Positions 7,809-16,406 of a stretch of 45,063 nucleotides of DNA are shown one piece after another; position 1 is the stretch's first letter; every line of letters starts with the position of its first letter. The notes beneath the pieces were generated by a model that saw nothing but the letters and a program-made list of their open reading frames with translations, did no database searches and was not told the DNA's origin. The DNA comes from Bacteroidales bacterium (lineage in GTDB: Bacteria > Bacteroidota > Bacteroidia > Bacteroidales > F082), in assembly GCA_015489465.1 (NCBI GenBank), contig WFZS01000200.1:1-45063 (forward strand), written 5' to 3'. Both the position numbers and the translations under genes were made by a program.

Positions 7809-9311
7809 ATGAAGAAAAAAACATATATAGGAAATTTGTTGTTAATAACGGCAATTTTGGTTGTTATAAACATAATTTCGAGTTTGTGGTTTTTCAGGCT
7901 CGACCTAACCGAGAACAAACAATACTCGTTGAGTAAGGTTACAAAACAAATTTTGGATAATCTTGATGAAACCGTAACGGTAACGGCTTACTTTACAAAA
8001 GATTTACCCCCTAATCTTCAAAAGGTAAAACAGGATTTTAAAAATCTTTTGATAGAATACAACAAGCGTTCAAAGGGTAAAGTTGCTTATAAATTTGTAA
8101 ATCCCAACGAAAAGCCCGAGTACGAACGTGAAGCCGTACAATCGGGGATAAGACCCGTTTTGTTAAACGCAAGGGAAAAAGACCAGATTAAACAGCAAAA
8201 GATATATATGGGTGCCAAAGTTATGTTAGGTACCAAATCCGAGGTTATTCCTTTTATTTCCGGACGTGAGAGTATGGAATACATACTTACTTCGGCTATT
8301 AAAAAATTGTCGGTTAAACAAAAACCCGTTGTCGGCTTTATAAAGGGAAACGGTGAAACGACTTTAAATGAGATGCCTCAAGCCGTAAAACAATTGGAGG
8401 TTTTGTATAAAGTTGAAACCGTAAAAATTACCGACTCCGTTAACTTGTCAAAATATAAGGCCTTGGCATGGGTTGCTCCGAAAGATTCCATCAATACTGA
8501 GGTTCTTAATAAACTTGATGAATATCTTAACTCAGGGGGAAATATTTTTATTGCTATGAACCGTGTTGATGCCGACTTACAAAACATGCAGGGTAAAGCC
8601 GTAAATACCGGATTGGAAACGTGGCTAAAGAAGAAAGGTATAGATGTTCCTGCGGAATTTATTGTTGACAAACAGTGCGGAACAGTGGGAGTTACTCAAC
8701 GTCAAGGAGTTTTTAATATAACCACGCAAGTGCAATTTCCGTATCTTCCGGTAATAACACATTTTGCGGAACATCCTGTAACCAAAGGTATCGAAGAGGT
8801 TATTCTCGACTTTGCCAGTCCTATAAAATTTACCGGTGATACATCGGTAAATTACAAGCCTTTGGCATTCACATCCGAATATTCGGGAACCGTAAAGACA
8901 CCCATGTTTATTAACATTCAAAAACAGTGGACGCCTGCGGATTTCAACAAAAGCAATATACCTGTTGCAGCTCTGTTCAGCGGAATAGGTTCGGGAAGAA
9001 TAATTTTAATAACCGATGGTGATTTTGCACGAAACGGTAGCGGACGTAATATGCGTAAAATCAGTGAAAACAATGTTAATCTTTTTGTAAATAGTATAGA
9101 TTTTCTTGCCGATGATACCGGATTGATAGAATTAAGGACAAAAATCATCCAATCAAGACCGTTGAAACAGATAAGCGAAGGAAAAATTATGTTTCTTAAA
9201 TGGTTGAACTTTTTGTTACCTGTATTGCTGATAGTTTTATACGGAATTATAAGAGCTCAATACAGAAAAAATCAACGTATTAAAAGAATGGAGGAAGATT
9301 ATGTTAAGTAA
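7809..9311 (+). CDS. gldG: Gliding-motility ABC auxiliary protein, GldG
   Basis: A 500-residue protein of the GldG family (ABC-type uncharacterised transport domain). An N-terminal membrane anchor (about 9-30) is followed by the family signature RLDLTENKQYSLSKVTKQIL. A large extracytoplasmic region carries the segment GYIKGNGE-like VVGFIKGNGETTLNEM, and a second membrane helix lies near the C-terminus (about 464-483, FLKWLNFLLPVLLIVLYGII), followed by a basic tail. The two anchors place the bulk of the protein outside the cytoplasmic membrane, next to the GldF permease. The last 11 bp overlap the start of the DUF4340 gene, which implies translational coupling. Confidence 0.92.
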   Translation: MKKKTYIGNLLLITAILVVINIISSLWFFRLDLTENKQYSLSKVTKQILDNLDETVTVTAYFTKDLPPNLQKVKQDFKNLLIEYNKRSKGKVAYKFVNPNEKPEYEREAVQSGIRPVLLNAREKDQIKQQKIYMGAKVMLGTKSEVIPFISGRESMEYILTSAIKKLSVKQKPVVGFIKGNGETTLNEMPQAVKQLEVLYKVETVKITDSVNLSKYKALAWVAPKDSINTEVLNKLDEYLNSGGNIFIAMNRVDADLQNMQGKAVNTGLETWLKKKGIDVPAEFIVDKQCGTVGVTQRQGVFNITTQVQFPYLPVITHFAEHPVTKGIEEVILDFASPIKFTGDTSVNYKPLAFTSEYSGTVKTPMFINIQKQWTPADFNKSNIPVAALFSGIGSGRIILITDGDFARNGSGRNMRKISENNVNLFVNSIDFLADDTGLIELRTKIIQSRPLKQISEGKIMFLKWLNFLLPVLLIVLYGIIRAQYRKNQRIKRMEEDYVK

Positions 9312-10260
9312 ACTTAATACCAAAACATTGCTGATATTGTTGGTGGTGTTGATAGCATTGTTTGCCGTGCTTTACATGTCCGACAATACCGAAAGTTCAT
9401 ATAAAACGGAAATACTAAACTTAGATACGGCATCTGTTAACAGGATAAAAATAGAGGTGCCCGGAAAAGATACCATAAACCTTGTTAAAGAAAACGGTGT
9501 ATGGAAAGTTTCGGATAACGGAATTATGGCGGATGCCGATGTAAATAAAATAAAGGCTTTGTTGAACAGAATGAAGCCGCTAAAAACCTTACGATTGGCG
9601 TCTAATGATAAAAAACATTGGGAAAAATTCGGAGTGGGAGAAAAAGATAAAAGCACCGATTTTTACTTTTATAACGGCAATAAATTGCTTTCCGGATTAA
9701 GATTGGGAAAAGTTGATTATCAAGCTCCTGAAACGGGTAATGAAAATCCTTATATGAAGGGTAATCAGGGGATTATGATAGGTTATGCCAGGGTTTCGGA
9801 TGATGATAATGTATATGTAATTGACGGTTATTTGAAACTTACATTCGGCGGTAATGTTGACGGGTACAGGAAGAAAAACATCATTAAAACCGATCCCAAA
9901 GGTATAGAGGAGGTTACCTTTAAAAGCGGTGATGCCGGATTTAGCCTTAAAAAAGAGTCGGGTAAATGGTTTGTTGACGGAGTTGTGGCTGATTCCGCCA
10001 ACACTGCAAAATTTTTGAATAACATATCGCGTTTAAACGGTTATACATTTTATAAGAGTTCTAGAATTAAAGGATTAAAACCCGTTGGAACCGTCAAAGT
10101 AAAAACCGTAAAAGAGCTGATAACAGTTAATGCTTATGCCGTTGACAGTACGGATATGGCTTTGGTATCAACGCAAAACAAAAATAATGTTATAAAAGAC
10201 AAAAAACGTAAGTCGTTTGAGAGATTGTTTAAAGATAAGCAGTATTTTCTTGGAAAGTAG
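9301..10260 (+). CDS. DUF4340 domain protein linked to the Gld ABC system
   Basis: A 319-residue protein with one N-terminal membrane helix (about 8-26, TLLILLVVLIALFAVLYMS) and a beta-rich extracytoplasmic region. Repeated short units such as INLVKENGVWKVSDN and FSLKKESGKWFVDGV (each a strand, a KE-x-G-x-W core, then an acidic turn) are typical of DUF4340. Members often follow GldG-like genes in Bacteroidota, spirochaetes and myxobacteria and probably form part of the same envelope complex; the molecular role is unknown. The start overlaps the end of gldG by 11 bp. A short hairpin with a T-run follows the stop. Confidence 0.82.
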   Translation: MLSKLNTKTLLILLVVLIALFAVLYMSDNTESSYKTEILNLDTASVNRIKIEVPGKDTINLVKENGVWKVSDNGIMADADVNKIKALLNRMKPLKTLRLASNDKKHWEKFGVGEKDKSTDFYFYNGNKLLSGLRLGKVDYQAPETGNENPYMKGNQGIMIGYARVSDDDNVYVIDGYLKLTFGGNVDGYRKKNIIKTDPKGIEEVTFKSGDAGFSLKKESGKWFVDGVVADSANTAKFLNNISRLNGYTFYKSSRIKGLKPVGTVKVKTVKELITVNAYAVDSTDMALVSTQNKNNVIKDKKRKSFERLFKDKQYFLGK

Positions 10261-10272
10261 TTAAATTTAAAG

Positions 10273-10302
10273 CCCGGGAGTAAACACTTTCCGGGTTTTT
10301 TA
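10273..10302 (+). terminator. Terminator after the gld cluster
   Basis: CCCGG (10273-10277) pairs with CCGGG (10291-10295) and is followed by TTTTTT. The stem is only 5 bp, so termination may be partial, but the position just past the DUF4340 gene and before the rplU promoter fits. Confidence 0.6.
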
Positions 10303-10355
10303 ATAATATAAATGTAAAATTGTGTTTTTCACCATATTTTTAACGGTAAAACTTT

Positions 10356-10382
10356 TTTGCAAAGAAATTTTTTCTATTTTTG
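10356..10382 (+). promoter_or_regulatory. Promoter of rplU-rpmA
   Basis: TTTG (10356-10359) and a -7 box TATTTTTG (10375-10382) match the Bacteroidota pattern; the 15-nt spacer is a little shorter than usual. The transcript start would be some 35 nt before the rplU ATG. Confidence 0.6.
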
Positions 10383-10422
10383 CAGCTCCAAAAAAGTAAG
10401 CATTAAATAAAAAAACTTAATA

Positions 10423-10734
10423 ATGTACGCAATAGTTGAAATAGCAGGCCAACAATTCAAAGTGGAACAAGGACAGGAAGTTTTTGTTCACCGCCTGGAC
10501 AACGAAGAAGGCTCGGAAGTAGAGTTTGACAAAGTGTTTTTAGTTGACGACAACGGCTCCGTAAAAGTGGGTACTCCTTTAGTAGAGGGTGCTAAAGTTA
10601 ACGGAAAGGTTGTTGAACACCTTAGAGGCGATAAAGTTATTGTTTTCAAAAAGAAAAGAAGAAAAGGATATCAAAAACAAAACGGACATCGTCAGAATTT
10701 TAGCAAAGTTCGTATTGAAAAAATTACTGTTTAA
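10423..10734 (+). CDS. rplU: 50S ribosomal protein L21
   Basis: Large-subunit ribosomal protein, 103 residues, the usual length. It starts [18 protein letters not shown] and has the conserved C-terminal [15 protein letters not shown] block, which contacts 23S rRNA. It is followed 33 bp later by rpmA, the standard L21-L27 pair, and should be co-transcribed with it from the promoter just upstream. Confidence 0.98.
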   Translation: MYAIVEIAGQQFKVEQGQEVFVHRLDNEEGSEVEFDKVFLVDDNGSVKVGTPLVEGAKVNGKVVEHLRGDKVIVFKKKRRKGYQKQNGHRQNFSKVRIEKITV

Positions 10735-10767
10735 TATATCCGTCAGCGGATTTAAAATCTAAGAAAA

Positions 10768-11043
10768 ATGGCTCATAAAAAAGGAATGGGTAGTTCGCAC
10801 AACGGTCGCGAATCAGAAAGTAAAAGATTAGGAGTAAAAATTTACGGCGGACAGTTTGCCAAAGCCGGTAATATTATAGTTCGTCAAAGAGGGACCTCTC
10901 ATCATCCCGGCTTAAACGTAGGCATGGGAAAAGATCATACTCTTTTTGCTCTTACCGACGGTATTGTAGAATTCCGTAAAAGAAAAAATAACAAATCCTA
11001 CGTTAGCGTAGTGCCTTTTGAAACAAAACCCGAAAACAACTAA
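10768..11043 (+). CDS. rpmA: 50S ribosomal protein L27
   Basis: Large-subunit protein whose N-terminus reaches the peptidyl-transferase centre. The 91-residue protein begins [16 protein letters not shown] with the residues following the initiator directly conserved, so there is no cleavable N-terminal extension of the Firmicutes type. The core [20 protein letters not shown] and the motif [20 protein letters not shown] are typical. Second gene of the L21-L27 unit, closed by a terminator shared with the convergent peptidase gene. Confidence 0.98.
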   Translation: MAHKKGMGSSHNGRESESKRLGVKIYGGQFAKAGNIIVRQRGTSHHPGLNVGMGKDHTLFALTDGIVEFRKRKNNKSYVSVVPFETKPENN

Positions 11044-11074
11044 TATTTGTTGTTTCTTGATTTGTAAAGATATT

Positions 11075-11108
11075 AATCCCGGTGGTGAATAACACTTCCG
11101 GGATTTTT
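11075..11108. terminator. Bidirectional terminator between rpmA and the peptidase gene
   Basis: AATCCCGG (11075-11082) pairs perfectly with CCGGGATT (11098-11105) around a 15-nt loop and is followed by TTT. It sits between convergent genes and can serve both. Confidence 0.75.
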
Positions 11109-11112
11109 AGTT

Positions 11113-14100
11113 TTACCTCTCACCGAATACAATTTCAAACTTTTTCTTTTGTCCGTTTCTTAAAACCGTAAATACGGCTTTATCACCGGGTTTGTATGTT
11201 TTTAAAATTGCCGTGTATCCTTTGAGTCCGGTTACTTTTTTGTTATCAACCAAAATGATAATATCTCCTTTTTTCAAGCCGGCTTTCATTGCCGGTGAGT
11301 CGTCCAGTAATGAACCGACTCTTACGCCTTTACCGGTAAAAGCGAAATCGGGAACAGTACCTGTTGAAGCCCGTTTCCCATGTGAAGTATTACGCTCTGC
11401 AGGTTTAAGATGTCCGCCGCTTTTACCTGTAAAAGGCATAGGTTCTTTTCTGTCGGCCAAATAACCAACAACTTCTTTTGCCACAATCGCCACTTTAACC
11501 AAGCCTGTGCTGTCTATTTTTTCCCACGTGTCCGTAGGACGATGATAATTTTCGGTAGCACCTGTAAAAAGCTGTATGGCGGGAATACCTTTTTCAATGA
11601 AAGAAATTTGATCGCTTGCATCCAAATCTGTTGTCAATACCTCACTTTTAATACCCGTAGTATAATCTGTACCCATAAAGATAAATTTCCATTCACGGGC
11701 AGTGTTACCGTTTAATACCATTAGTTTTTTGTCGAAAAGCGAACCGTCGGTATCAATATTTACATCTGCCATAGGTTTGCCTTTAAAATATTCGTTAAGG
11801 TGATTTGCAAAATATCTTGAGCCTATCAGACCGGCTTCTTCACCGCTGAAAGCGGCAAAGACAATTGTTCTTTTCGGTTTTGATTTTGCCAGGTTTTTAG
11901 CCAATTCCAAAAGGATGGCTATGCCGCTTGCGTTGTCGTCTGCACCATGGTGTATTTTACCGCTGTCGCCTTTGTGCACATCGGGCCATCCCAATCCCAA
12001 ATGATCATAATGTGCCGAAACTATTACAGGTTCTTCTTTTAGAGAGGAATCGCTTCCCGGAATTATGGCTATAACATTTTTTAATATAACGTTTTTTTCT
12101 CCCGGTTTTCCTGGGAAGTAATGCTTAAATGATTGGTAATAACTTTTACCAAGGGGTTTTAATCCGTATTTTTTAAATTTACCGGCAATAAACTCGGCGG
12201 CAGAGTCAATTTCAGGAGTGCCCAGTCCTCGTCCTTTCAAATCATCCGATGATAAATATCTTATCGTATTCATCATGTTTTTTGATGAAAACACAGGCTT
12301 CATGGTAGCCAAAGCTTTGTGTTCACGGGCAACTTTAATGTCCGATGCTTTCTTATCGAAGGTTTTGATAAGCGGTGAATTGATAACGGGCCATTCGCCT
12401 TTTGCAATGTTGGTAGGTTCGCCGCCCGTAAATGCCAGGTAGCTGTATTTTCCGTAGTGAGGAAGTTTCCGAACCAACCCCGGTACCGCATCATTACTGC
12501 CGGGAGCTATAAAAATATAACTATGGTTTGCATCTCCGGGACGAAAAAATGTAAACACAAAGCTGTTACCATTGACCGGTAACACTTTGTTAAACAGGTA
12601 AACGGAATCGTTTTTTATTGATGAGCCGTAGCCGGAAAGAGAAAGTTTTACGGTATCAATGAATTTGTTTTCAAAACCTAAAATCCATGGCGTTTTGTCG
12701 GCCGGAAGGCAGGTAAGTTCATTATCGTAAACTATTTCAAAATCGTCATTATCCGATTCTTTCCATTTGTCAACAAAGGATAAATAAACCTCTTTTTCAA
12801 CTTTGTTAGCAGCCGAAGGAAGGATAAATACATTATTCTTACTTGCCCATATCTTTGACAAAGCCGGAGGAACTTCGGTAGGAGCAACTTTTCTGAAAAC
12901 ATCATAATTCGGGTCTATTGCAACTTTCAAAGGTTTTTCTTTCAAAAACAGCTGGTAACTTTCCCTTTTATTATTCATGTTGACGGTAAAATTTTTTAAA
13001 CCGGATTTTGTTGCAATTATTACCGGAACATCCACGTTAAAGGGATCTTCACTTTGTATTTGTTTTAAAGTAACATACACGCGGTATGAATTTCCGAATT
13101 TGTCAAAATAGATGGTATCGATAATTATTTCGGGTGCTCCCGTGCGGTTAATCCACTGATTGAAAAAAGGCTTTAAATCCTCTGCCGAAACTTTTTCCAT
13201 TGATTTTCTGATGTCATCAAAAGATGCTGTTTTGAATTTGAAATTACGGTAAAGTTCACGCCAGCCGTTAATGAAAGTGGTGTCTCCCAATTTCATTCGC
13301 AACATGTGCCAAACCATTAATGCTTTGCCGTATCCTATGGCTTCACTTGGGGCGTCATGTCTGGCAATAAACTTGCTTAGCGGAAAATCATTTTCATTAT
13401 TCACGAAATCGGTGAATTTTTTAAGAGTGGATCTTCTGTATTCAATACCTTTATTATGTTGCTCTTTTATCAAGTGGTCGGCTAAATAGGCCGTTATTCC
13501 TTCGCACCAGTTTCCTTTGTCAAAATCCACGTAAACACTGTTACCCCACCAATTATGCAAAAGTTCGTGAGGATAGGAGGAATGTAATATAAAAGGAAAT
13601 CTTATAATTTTTTCACCTAAAAGAGTGAAAGAGGGCATTCCGTATCCGGTTTCCCAAAAGTTTTCAACCAAAGCAAATTTTGAATATGGGTATTTTCCGA
13701 TAAGGTCACTGTACATTTCCATATACTGTTCGGTAACGTCAAGATATTTGTTAGCCAACGATTCGTCAGGGGTTCTTAAAAACGCCATCGCCTCAACGCC
13801 GTTGTTCATTGTGTATTGATATTTTGTAAAAGGTGCTGCTATCAAGAAAATTTCCTCTTGCGGATATTTGCAATACCATTTATAATTATTTACTCCATTC
13901 GGTTGAACATACTTTCCTTGTGAAACACTTTTCCAACCTTCAGGCAGTTGCGTTGACAGTTCAAACGATACAAAATTACTGTCGGTGGGTATCCAGTAGC
14001 TTGAGCCTGCAAGATAAACACCTTTACTACAAATTATTCCCGAAGTTTCACTGAAACCTCTCTGATAATTGGGTCCGCTTTTTTTAACTCCGGCATCAAT

Positions 14101-14454
14101 TTTTCCGGAGTAAGATAATTCTATAATGTTATTTTTCCCTTTGATACGGCATTTGTAGGTTGTTAATTTTAAAGAGTTGTCTTCCACATCGCGGTCCATT
14201 CCCAAATCACCGGCTTTTACATACTTTTTTACTACCCTGAGTTTGCAGTTTTTCGATGTATTTTCGATAACCAAATTACCGTTTAATGAAAAAACAAACT
14301 CTTTGGTTTTTTCCGGTAATGTTATCTTATCGTTAACTTTTATGTATGACGAGTCGGGTATTATTTTTACGTTAAGTTTGTGGAATATTGTGTTTTGTGA
14401 ATATGATAATAAACCTAAAACCGAGAATGTAAATATTATGAATAAACGTTTCAT
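11113..14454 (-). CDS. Secreted M1-like / M28 / PDZ fusion metallopeptidase
   Basis: A 1113-residue exported protein with three recognisable parts. After a signal peptide (1-19) comes an M1-like gluzincin region with HELLHNWWG (H296, E297, H300) and the third zinc ligand in WCEG (E318). Next, from about 720 to 1010, is an M28 zinc aminopeptidase: SAHYDHLG (H815, D817), GADDNASG, FSGEEAGLIGS, NIDTDG and the final ligand in NYHRPTDTW. The last 90 residues form a PDZ domain (VGSLLDDSPAMKAGLKKGDIIILVD). The M1 spacing is HExxH-17-E instead of the usual 18, and the GAMEN exopeptidase motif is absent. It probably acts in the periplasm or outside the cell on peptides. The gene stands alone and is divergent from the response regulator. 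Confidence 0.88.
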   Translation of the reverse strand: MKRLFIIFTFSVLGLLSYSQNTIFHKLNVKIIPDSSYIKVNDKITLPEKTKEFVFSLNGNLVIENTSKNCKLRVVKKYVKAGDLGMDRDVEDNSLKLTTYKCRIKGKNNIIELSYSGKIDAGVKKSGPNYQRGFSETSGIICSKGVYLAGSSYWIPTDSNFVSFELSTQLPEGWKSVSQGKYVQPNGVNNYKWYCKYPQEEIFLIAAPFTKYQYTMNNGVEAMAFLRTPDESLANKYLDVTEQYMEMYSDLIGKYPYSKFALVENFWETGYGMPSFTLLGEKIIRFPFILHSSYPHELLHNWWGNSVYVDFDKGNWCEGITAYLADHLIKEQHNKGIEYRRSTLKKFTDFVNNENDFPLSKFIARHDAPSEAIGYGKALMVWHMLRMKLGDTTFINGWRELYRNFKFKTASFDDIRKSMEKVSAEDLKPFFNQWINRTGAPEIIIDTIYFDKFGNSYRVYVTLKQIQSEDPFNVDVPVIIATKSGLKNFTVNMNNKRESYQLFLKEKPLKVAIDPNYDVFRKVAPTEVPPALSKIWASKNNVFILPSAANKVEKEVYLSFVDKWKESDNDDFEIVYDNELTCLPADKTPWILGFENKFIDTVKLSLSGYGSSIKNDSVYLFNKVLPVNGNSFVFTFFRPGDANHSYIFIAPGSNDAVPGLVRKLPHYGKYSYLAFTGGEPTNIAKGEWPVINSPLIKTFDKKASDIKVAREHKALATMKPVFSSKNMMNTIRYLSSDDLKGRGLGTPEIDSAAEFIAGKFKKYGLKPLGKSYYQSFKHYFPGKPGEKNVILKNVIAIIPGSDSSLKEEPVIVSAHYDHLGLGWPDVHKGDSGKIHHGADDNASGIAILLELAKNLAKSKPKRTIVFAAFSGEEAGLIGSRYFANHLNEYFKGKPMADVNIDTDGSLFDKKLMVLNGNTAREWKFIFMGTDYTTGIKSEVLTTDLDASDQISFIEKGIPAIQLFTGATENYHRPTDTWEKIDSTGLVKVAIVAKEVVGYLADRKEPMPFTGKSGGHLKPAERNTSHGKRASTGTVPDFAFTGKGVRVGSLLDDSPAMKAGLKKGDIIILVDNKKVTGLKGYTAILKTYKPGDKAVFTVLRNGQKKKFEIVFGER

Positions 14455-14477
14455 TTTTTATTGATTTTTATAAAAAT

Positions 14478-14485
14478 CAAAAGTA
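14478..14485 (-). promoter_or_regulatory. -7 box of the M1-like/M28 peptidase gene
   Basis: On the minus strand this reads TACTTTTG, a match to TAnnTTTG, 23 nt before the ATG at 14454. The upstream element is not convincing. Confidence 0.4.
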
Positions 14486-14534
14486 AATTTTTTATTTCAA
14501 CGATTTTTATAAATAAGAGGTTAAATAATATTAA

Positions 14535-14542
14535 TACATTTG
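14535..14542 (+). promoter_or_regulatory. -7 box of the two-component operon
   Basis: TACATTTG matches TAnnTTTG and ends 17 nt before the ATG at 14560. That position supports the internal ATG as the true start of the response regulator, since a TTG start at 14461 would lie upstream of the promoter. Confidence 0.5.
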
Positions 14543-14559
14543 AAAATAATTTTCAGAAA

Positions 14560-15249
14560 ATGGGAAAATCCAAATATCATATTCTTCTGGTTGATGACGA
14601 GCCTGATATTAGAGAATTTTTAACATATAATCTTGAAAGGGAAGGTTACAAGGTCTCAAAAGCAAAGAATGGTGTTGAAGCAGTGGCCAAGGTGAAAAAA
14701 TCAAAGCCGGATCTTATATTGATGGATATTATGATGCCTAAAATGGACGGGTTGACGGCAATTAAAAAGATACGCGAATTAAAAGGTGCTGATGATATAA
14801 TTGTGGTGTTTCTTACCGCCAGGTCGGAGGAATTGTCGCAAATAGCGGGCTTTGAAGCCGGTGCCGACGATTATGTTTCCAAACCCGTACAACCCAAAGT
14901 TTTGATGCACCGTATAAAAGCTTTACTGAGGAGGTTGAAAAAAGAAGAAACCAAAGAGGCGGTACGTAAAATGGGTAAATTAACCATTGATACATCAAAA
15001 TACATTGTTTCACTTGACGGTAAGGAAATTTTCTTTCCTCGTAAAGAGTTTGAACTTTTGAATATGCTATCGTCAAAGCCAGATAAAGTTTTCGGACGGG
15101 AAGAGATACTTTCAAAAGTTTGGGGAAAAGAGGTCGTGGTAGGAGACAGAACCATTGATGTTCATATAAGGAAGATTAGGGAAAAGCTTGGAAACGATAT
15201 AATAGTAACCATAAAAGGAGTAGGTTATAAATTTATTCAGCCAGGATAA
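14560..15249 (+). CDS. Response regulator, OmpR/PhoB family
   Basis: A 229-residue transcription regulator. The receiver domain (about 6-122) has the acidic pair D12/D13, the phospho-acceptor D56 in LILMDIMMPKMDG, a switch threonine in FLTARSEE and lysine in SKPVQP. The C-terminal winged helix (about 135-227) includes FPRKEFELLNMLSSKP and the recognition region VVGDRTIDVHIRKIREKLG, ending in the standard TIKGVGYKF. I chose the ATG at 14560 because it precedes conserved sequence directly and follows a -7 box; a longer reading from a TTG at 14461 adds an implausible 33 residues. The kinase gene starts 2 nt past the stop, so the two form an operon. Its targets cannot be deduced; phosphate control by a PhoB-like role is one possibility. 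Confidence 0.93.
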   Translation: MGKSKYHILLVDDEPDIREFLTYNLEREGYKVSKAKNGVEAVAKVKKSKPDLILMDIMMPKMDGLTAIKKIRELKGADDIIVVFLTARSEELSQIAGFEAGADDYVSKPVQPKVLMHRIKALLRRLKKEETKEAVRKMGKLTIDTSKYIVSLDGKEIFFPRKEFELLNMLSSKPDKVFGREEILSKVWGKEVVVGDRTIDVHIRKIREKLGNDIIVTIKGVGYKFIQPG

Positions 15250-15251
15250 AT

Positions 15252-16295
15252 ATGAAGTTTAAAAATTTAAATCCCGATAACCTTGCGATAATTGATTCTT
15301 TTTTAGTCTCTTTGGTATATGTTATTGCATATTTGACCGTTTCTTTCCTTTGGTTCGATTTTAGGTTTTTACCTTTATTGATAAGTGCCCCTGTCGTTTT
15401 TATTATTAACTATCTGATTATAGAGTATTCTTTCAGAACATTTATTTACAAAAGAATAAAGTTGATTTATAAGGTGATAGGAGAAAAGACAAAAGACGTA
15501 AGCGAACAGCATGATTCAAAGAATTTATTTGATGACGTTGAGGAAGTCGTGTTTAAATGGAGTGAAACAAAAAATAAAGAAATTGAAGAGTTGAAAAAGA
15601 TGGCTGCTTACAGACGTGAATTTCTAGGAAATGTTTCGCATGAACTAAAAACTCCTATCTTCAACATTCAAGGTTATGTTTCCACATTACTTGACGGGGG
15701 TTTGGAAGATGATAAGGTAAACAGAAAATTCCTGAAAAAAACAAACCGGAGTGTTGACAGACTGATACGTATAGTTACCGACCTTGAACAGATATCCAAA
15801 CTTGAATCGGGAGAACTTAAACTTAATTTGGAAACTTTTGATTTGTACAAACTTGTGGAAGAGGTTGCGGATTTTATGGAATTGAAGGCGGAAAAAGGGG
15901 GTGCAAAGATTTTGATAACTCCTGAAAATCGTTCGGAATTTTATGTGTATGCCGATAGGGAATCAATAAAAGAAGTGTTAATTAATCTTATTGATAATGC
16001 CGTAAAATACGGTGATAGACATAACAACAAGGTAACAATAGGTCTCTACGATATGGATGAAAAAGTTGTTGTGGAAGTTGCTGATAACGGACCGGGTATT
16101 CCGCAAGAGTATCTCCCAAGGGTTTTTGAACGGTTTTTCCGCACCGATAAAGCAAGGTCGCGTAAAAAAGGTGGTACCGGATTGGGATTAGCCATAGTGA
16201 AACATATAATAGAAGCACATAATCAAACGGTTACCGTAAAGAGTGATGTAGGTAAGGGAACAACATTTTCATTTACCATTGAAAAACGAAAATAG
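15252..16295 (+). CDS. Sensor histidine kinase, PhoR-like
   Basis: A 347-residue membrane kinase, partner of the response regulator encoded just upstream. Two membrane helices (about 14-34 and 40-60) are joined by only a few residues, so there is no periplasmic sensor domain; the signal must be sensed in the membrane or through a partner. The dimerisation helix has the phospho-acceptor H130 in NVSHELKTP. The ATP-binding domain shows the N box LINLIDNAVKYG, G1 VADNGPGIP, F box VFERFFR and G2 GGTGLGLAIVKHII. The architecture resembles the short PhoR kinases of Bacteroidota and Firmicutes. Confidence 0.93.
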   Translation: MKFKNLNPDNLAIIDSFLVSLVYVIAYLTVSFLWFDFRFLPLLISAPVVFIINYLIIEYSFRTFIYKRIKLIYKVIGEKTKDVSEQHDSKNLFDDVEEVVFKWSETKNKEIEELKKMAAYRREFLGNVSHELKTPIFNIQGYVSTLLDGGLEDDKVNRKFLKKTNRSVDRLIRIVTDLEQISKLESGELKLNLETFDLYKLVEEVADFMELKAEKGGAKILITPENRSEFYVYADRESIKEVLINLIDNAVKYGDRHNNKVTIGLYDMDEKVVVEVADNGPGIPQEYLPRVFERFFRTDKARSRKKGGTGLGLAIVKHIIEAHNQTVTVKSDVGKGTTFSFTIEKRK

Positions 16296-16357
16296 TACTG
16301 ACTGAATCGTTATTTATATGCGGCAGCATGCTGTATTTTAAAATTGTTACGAAAATC

Positions 16358-16383
16358 TTGCATTACTCTTTTAAGTATCTTTG
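16358..16383 (+). promoter_or_regulatory. Promoter of the dcp-rbfA-permease run
   Basis: TTG (16358-16360), 15-nt spacer, and TATCTTTG (16376-16383), an exact TAnnTTTG match, 23 nt before the ATG at 16407. Confidence 0.6.
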
Positions 16384-16406
16384 CAAACCTTTAAATTCCT
16401 TTTAAA

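Noticed and set aside
14461-14559. N-terminal extension of the response regulator from a TTG at 14461
   Set aside because: The added 33 residues are not receiver-like, and a -7 box at 14535-14542 lies inside the stretch. The ATG at 14560 fits the family start.
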